A program made the translations under genes and the position numbers. A stretch of 64,000 nt of DNA from Hydractinia symbiolongicarpus (taxonomy: Eukaryota > Cnidaria > Hydrozoa > Anthoathecata > Hydractiniidae): the NCBI RefSeq assembly GCF_029227915.1, contig NC_079879.1, positions 15,564,001 to 15,628,000 on the forward strand, read 5' to 3'. Position 1 is the stretch's first letter. Every line of letters begins with the position of its first letter. Under the pieces are notes generated by a model. The model saw only the letters and a program-made list of their open reading frames with translations. It was not told where the DNA came from and did not search any database. Positions 63,726-64,000 of the stretch are shown in pieces.

Positions 63726-64000
63726 GCCTTTATTAGACTGCAAAAGGCCATATTACAGCCTTTATAGGACAGTGCACGTAGTTAAGAGTGTTGTGAAGCA
63801 ACGGCGGAAATGAAAACGACTTGGGACGTTGTAGCGCATTGAGACTGGAAGGAATAGTCCACTGGTAACCTGCACAGACAGATGTAACCACGTGTTTTAC
63901 GTGTGAGGCCTTTATTAGACTGCAAAAGGTCATATTACAGCCTTTATAGGACTGTGCACTTAGTTAAGAGTGTTCTAAGGCCACGGCGCTAAGGAAAACC
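63726..64000 (+). repeat. Partial third 5-mer unit at the window edge
   Basis: The first monomer begins as in 62817, then within the variable block changes to GGAAGGAATAGTCCACTGG and CGTGTTTTACG, a hybrid of two subtypes. The window ends 93 bp into the next monomer, so the array continues beyond the edge. Confidence 0.85.

Larger units (their letters stand above)
1..64000 (+). repeat. Head-to-tail satellite array, ~182-bp monomer, ~353 copies
   Basis: The same unit recurs from the first to the last base with no intervening unique sequence. With GCCTTTATTAGACTG as register, units start at 98, 280, 462, 644, 826 and so on to 63726 and 63908. The span 98-63726 equals 352 periods of 182 bp after allowing for eleven 24-bp deletions, two larger deletions and a net loss of about five single bases. 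All units are in the same orientation; I saw no inverted block. The hand consensus is about 46% G+C with eight CpG per unit, close to random expectation for its composition. Monomer size and HOR organisation are those of eukaryotic satellite DNA, and a centromeric or pericentromeric location is an inference. No gene, RNA gene or mobile element was recognised anywhere, so this entry also covers every gene-free stretch. Confidence 0.98.

Noticed and set aside
105-63933. About 180 minus-strand open frames of 61-147 codons with very similar predicted peptides
   Set aside because: They recur once per monomer, overlap one another, shift frame with monomer length and end at a repeat-encoded TAA. Their lengths follow 181/182/183-bp arithmetic. 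Nothing suggests selection for protein.
1-64000. CRISPR array
   Set aside because: CRISPR needs short identical repeats separated by unrelated spacers. Here the entire 182-bp unit is homologous from copy to copy, with no unique spacers and no cas genes.
1-64000. CENP-B box
   Set aside because: I looked for the TTCG...A..CGGG core on both strands of the common subtypes. TTCG occurs in CTTCGCC, but no CGGG or CCCG falls at the required spacing.
1-64000. rDNA spacer, tRNA or other RNA-gene repeats
   Set aside because: No rRNA-like segment, 5S internal control region, or tRNA A-box and B-box pair at proper spacing was recognised in the consensus. The whole unit is accounted for by the satellite monomer.
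1-64000. Inverted blocks or a palindromic centre of the array
   Set aside because: All diagnostic motifs (TTATTAGACTG, CATTGAGACT, ATTTACGTG) read in the same direction throughout; I found no stretch where their reverse complements take over.
1-64000. Telomeric or simple-sequence tracts
   Set aside because: No TTAGGG-like or TTTAGGG-like tandem runs and no microsatellite longer than a few units were seen. The longest homopolymer noticed is seven T near 62093-62099.

Overview
The whole window is one uninterrupted tandem satellite DNA array. I see no protein-coding gene, RNA gene, transposon, CRISPR array or other unique sequence. The repeating unit is about 182 bp, roughly 46% G+C (counted on a hand-made consensus), and every copy runs head-to-tail in the same orientation. 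Using the start of the GCCTTTATTAGACTG motif as the register, the first unit begins at 98 and the last at 63908. That gives about 353 complete or truncated monomers plus a partial one at each edge. Almost all are 182 bp. Single-base indels give 181 and 183 bp forms, a recurrent 24-bp deletion gives a 158 bp form (11 copies), and two unique junctions leave units of about 114 and 83 bp. Long arrays of nucleosome-sized monomers organised into higher-order repeats (HORs) are typical of eukaryotic centromeric, pericentromeric or heterochromatic DNA. I cannot name the species or the chromosome region from sequence alone.

Layout. 1-825 is a mixed block. 826-3327 holds two tandem copies of a 7-monomer HOR of 1251 bp. 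3328-4964 is a nine-monomer linker. 4965-6033 is a partial 7-mer and 6034-6942 repeats the opening block. 6943-9990 holds about 2.4 more 7-mers. 9991-14807 is mixed, with a 364-bp dimer repeated four times at 12357-13812. 14808-19677 is a near-identical second copy of 1-4870. 19678-22249 contains a 286-bp tandem duplication with an abnormal junction and a further copy of the linker. 22433-24202 is two copies of an 885-bp 5-mer. 24203-34242 is the least ordered part. 34243-37154 is two copies of a 1456-bp 8-mer. 37568-39205 is about 2.25 copies of a 728-bp 4-mer. 39206-47290 is mixed. 47291-51258 is two copies of an 11-mer of about 2001 bp. 51259-54077 contains 7-mer and 11-mer fragments. 54078-60269 is a mosaic of a 911-bp 5-mer (P) and a 546-bp 3-mer (Q) in the order P P Q P' P Q P Q. 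60270-61906 resembles 42-43.5 kb. 61907-64000 is about 2.3 copies of a 909/910-bp 5-mer.

The window records repeated local amplification: old HOR pieces were re-cut, joined and re-amplified at several unit sizes (2, 4, 5, 7, 8 and 11 monomers). Each monomer keeps a conserved ACGTG dyad and a three-arm inverted repeat, while a segment of about 40 bp just upstream of the dyad carries most subtype differences. Many 61-147 codon open frames on the minus strand are by-products of the repeat and are not annotated as genes. All identity and copy-number figures are hand counts, not alignments.
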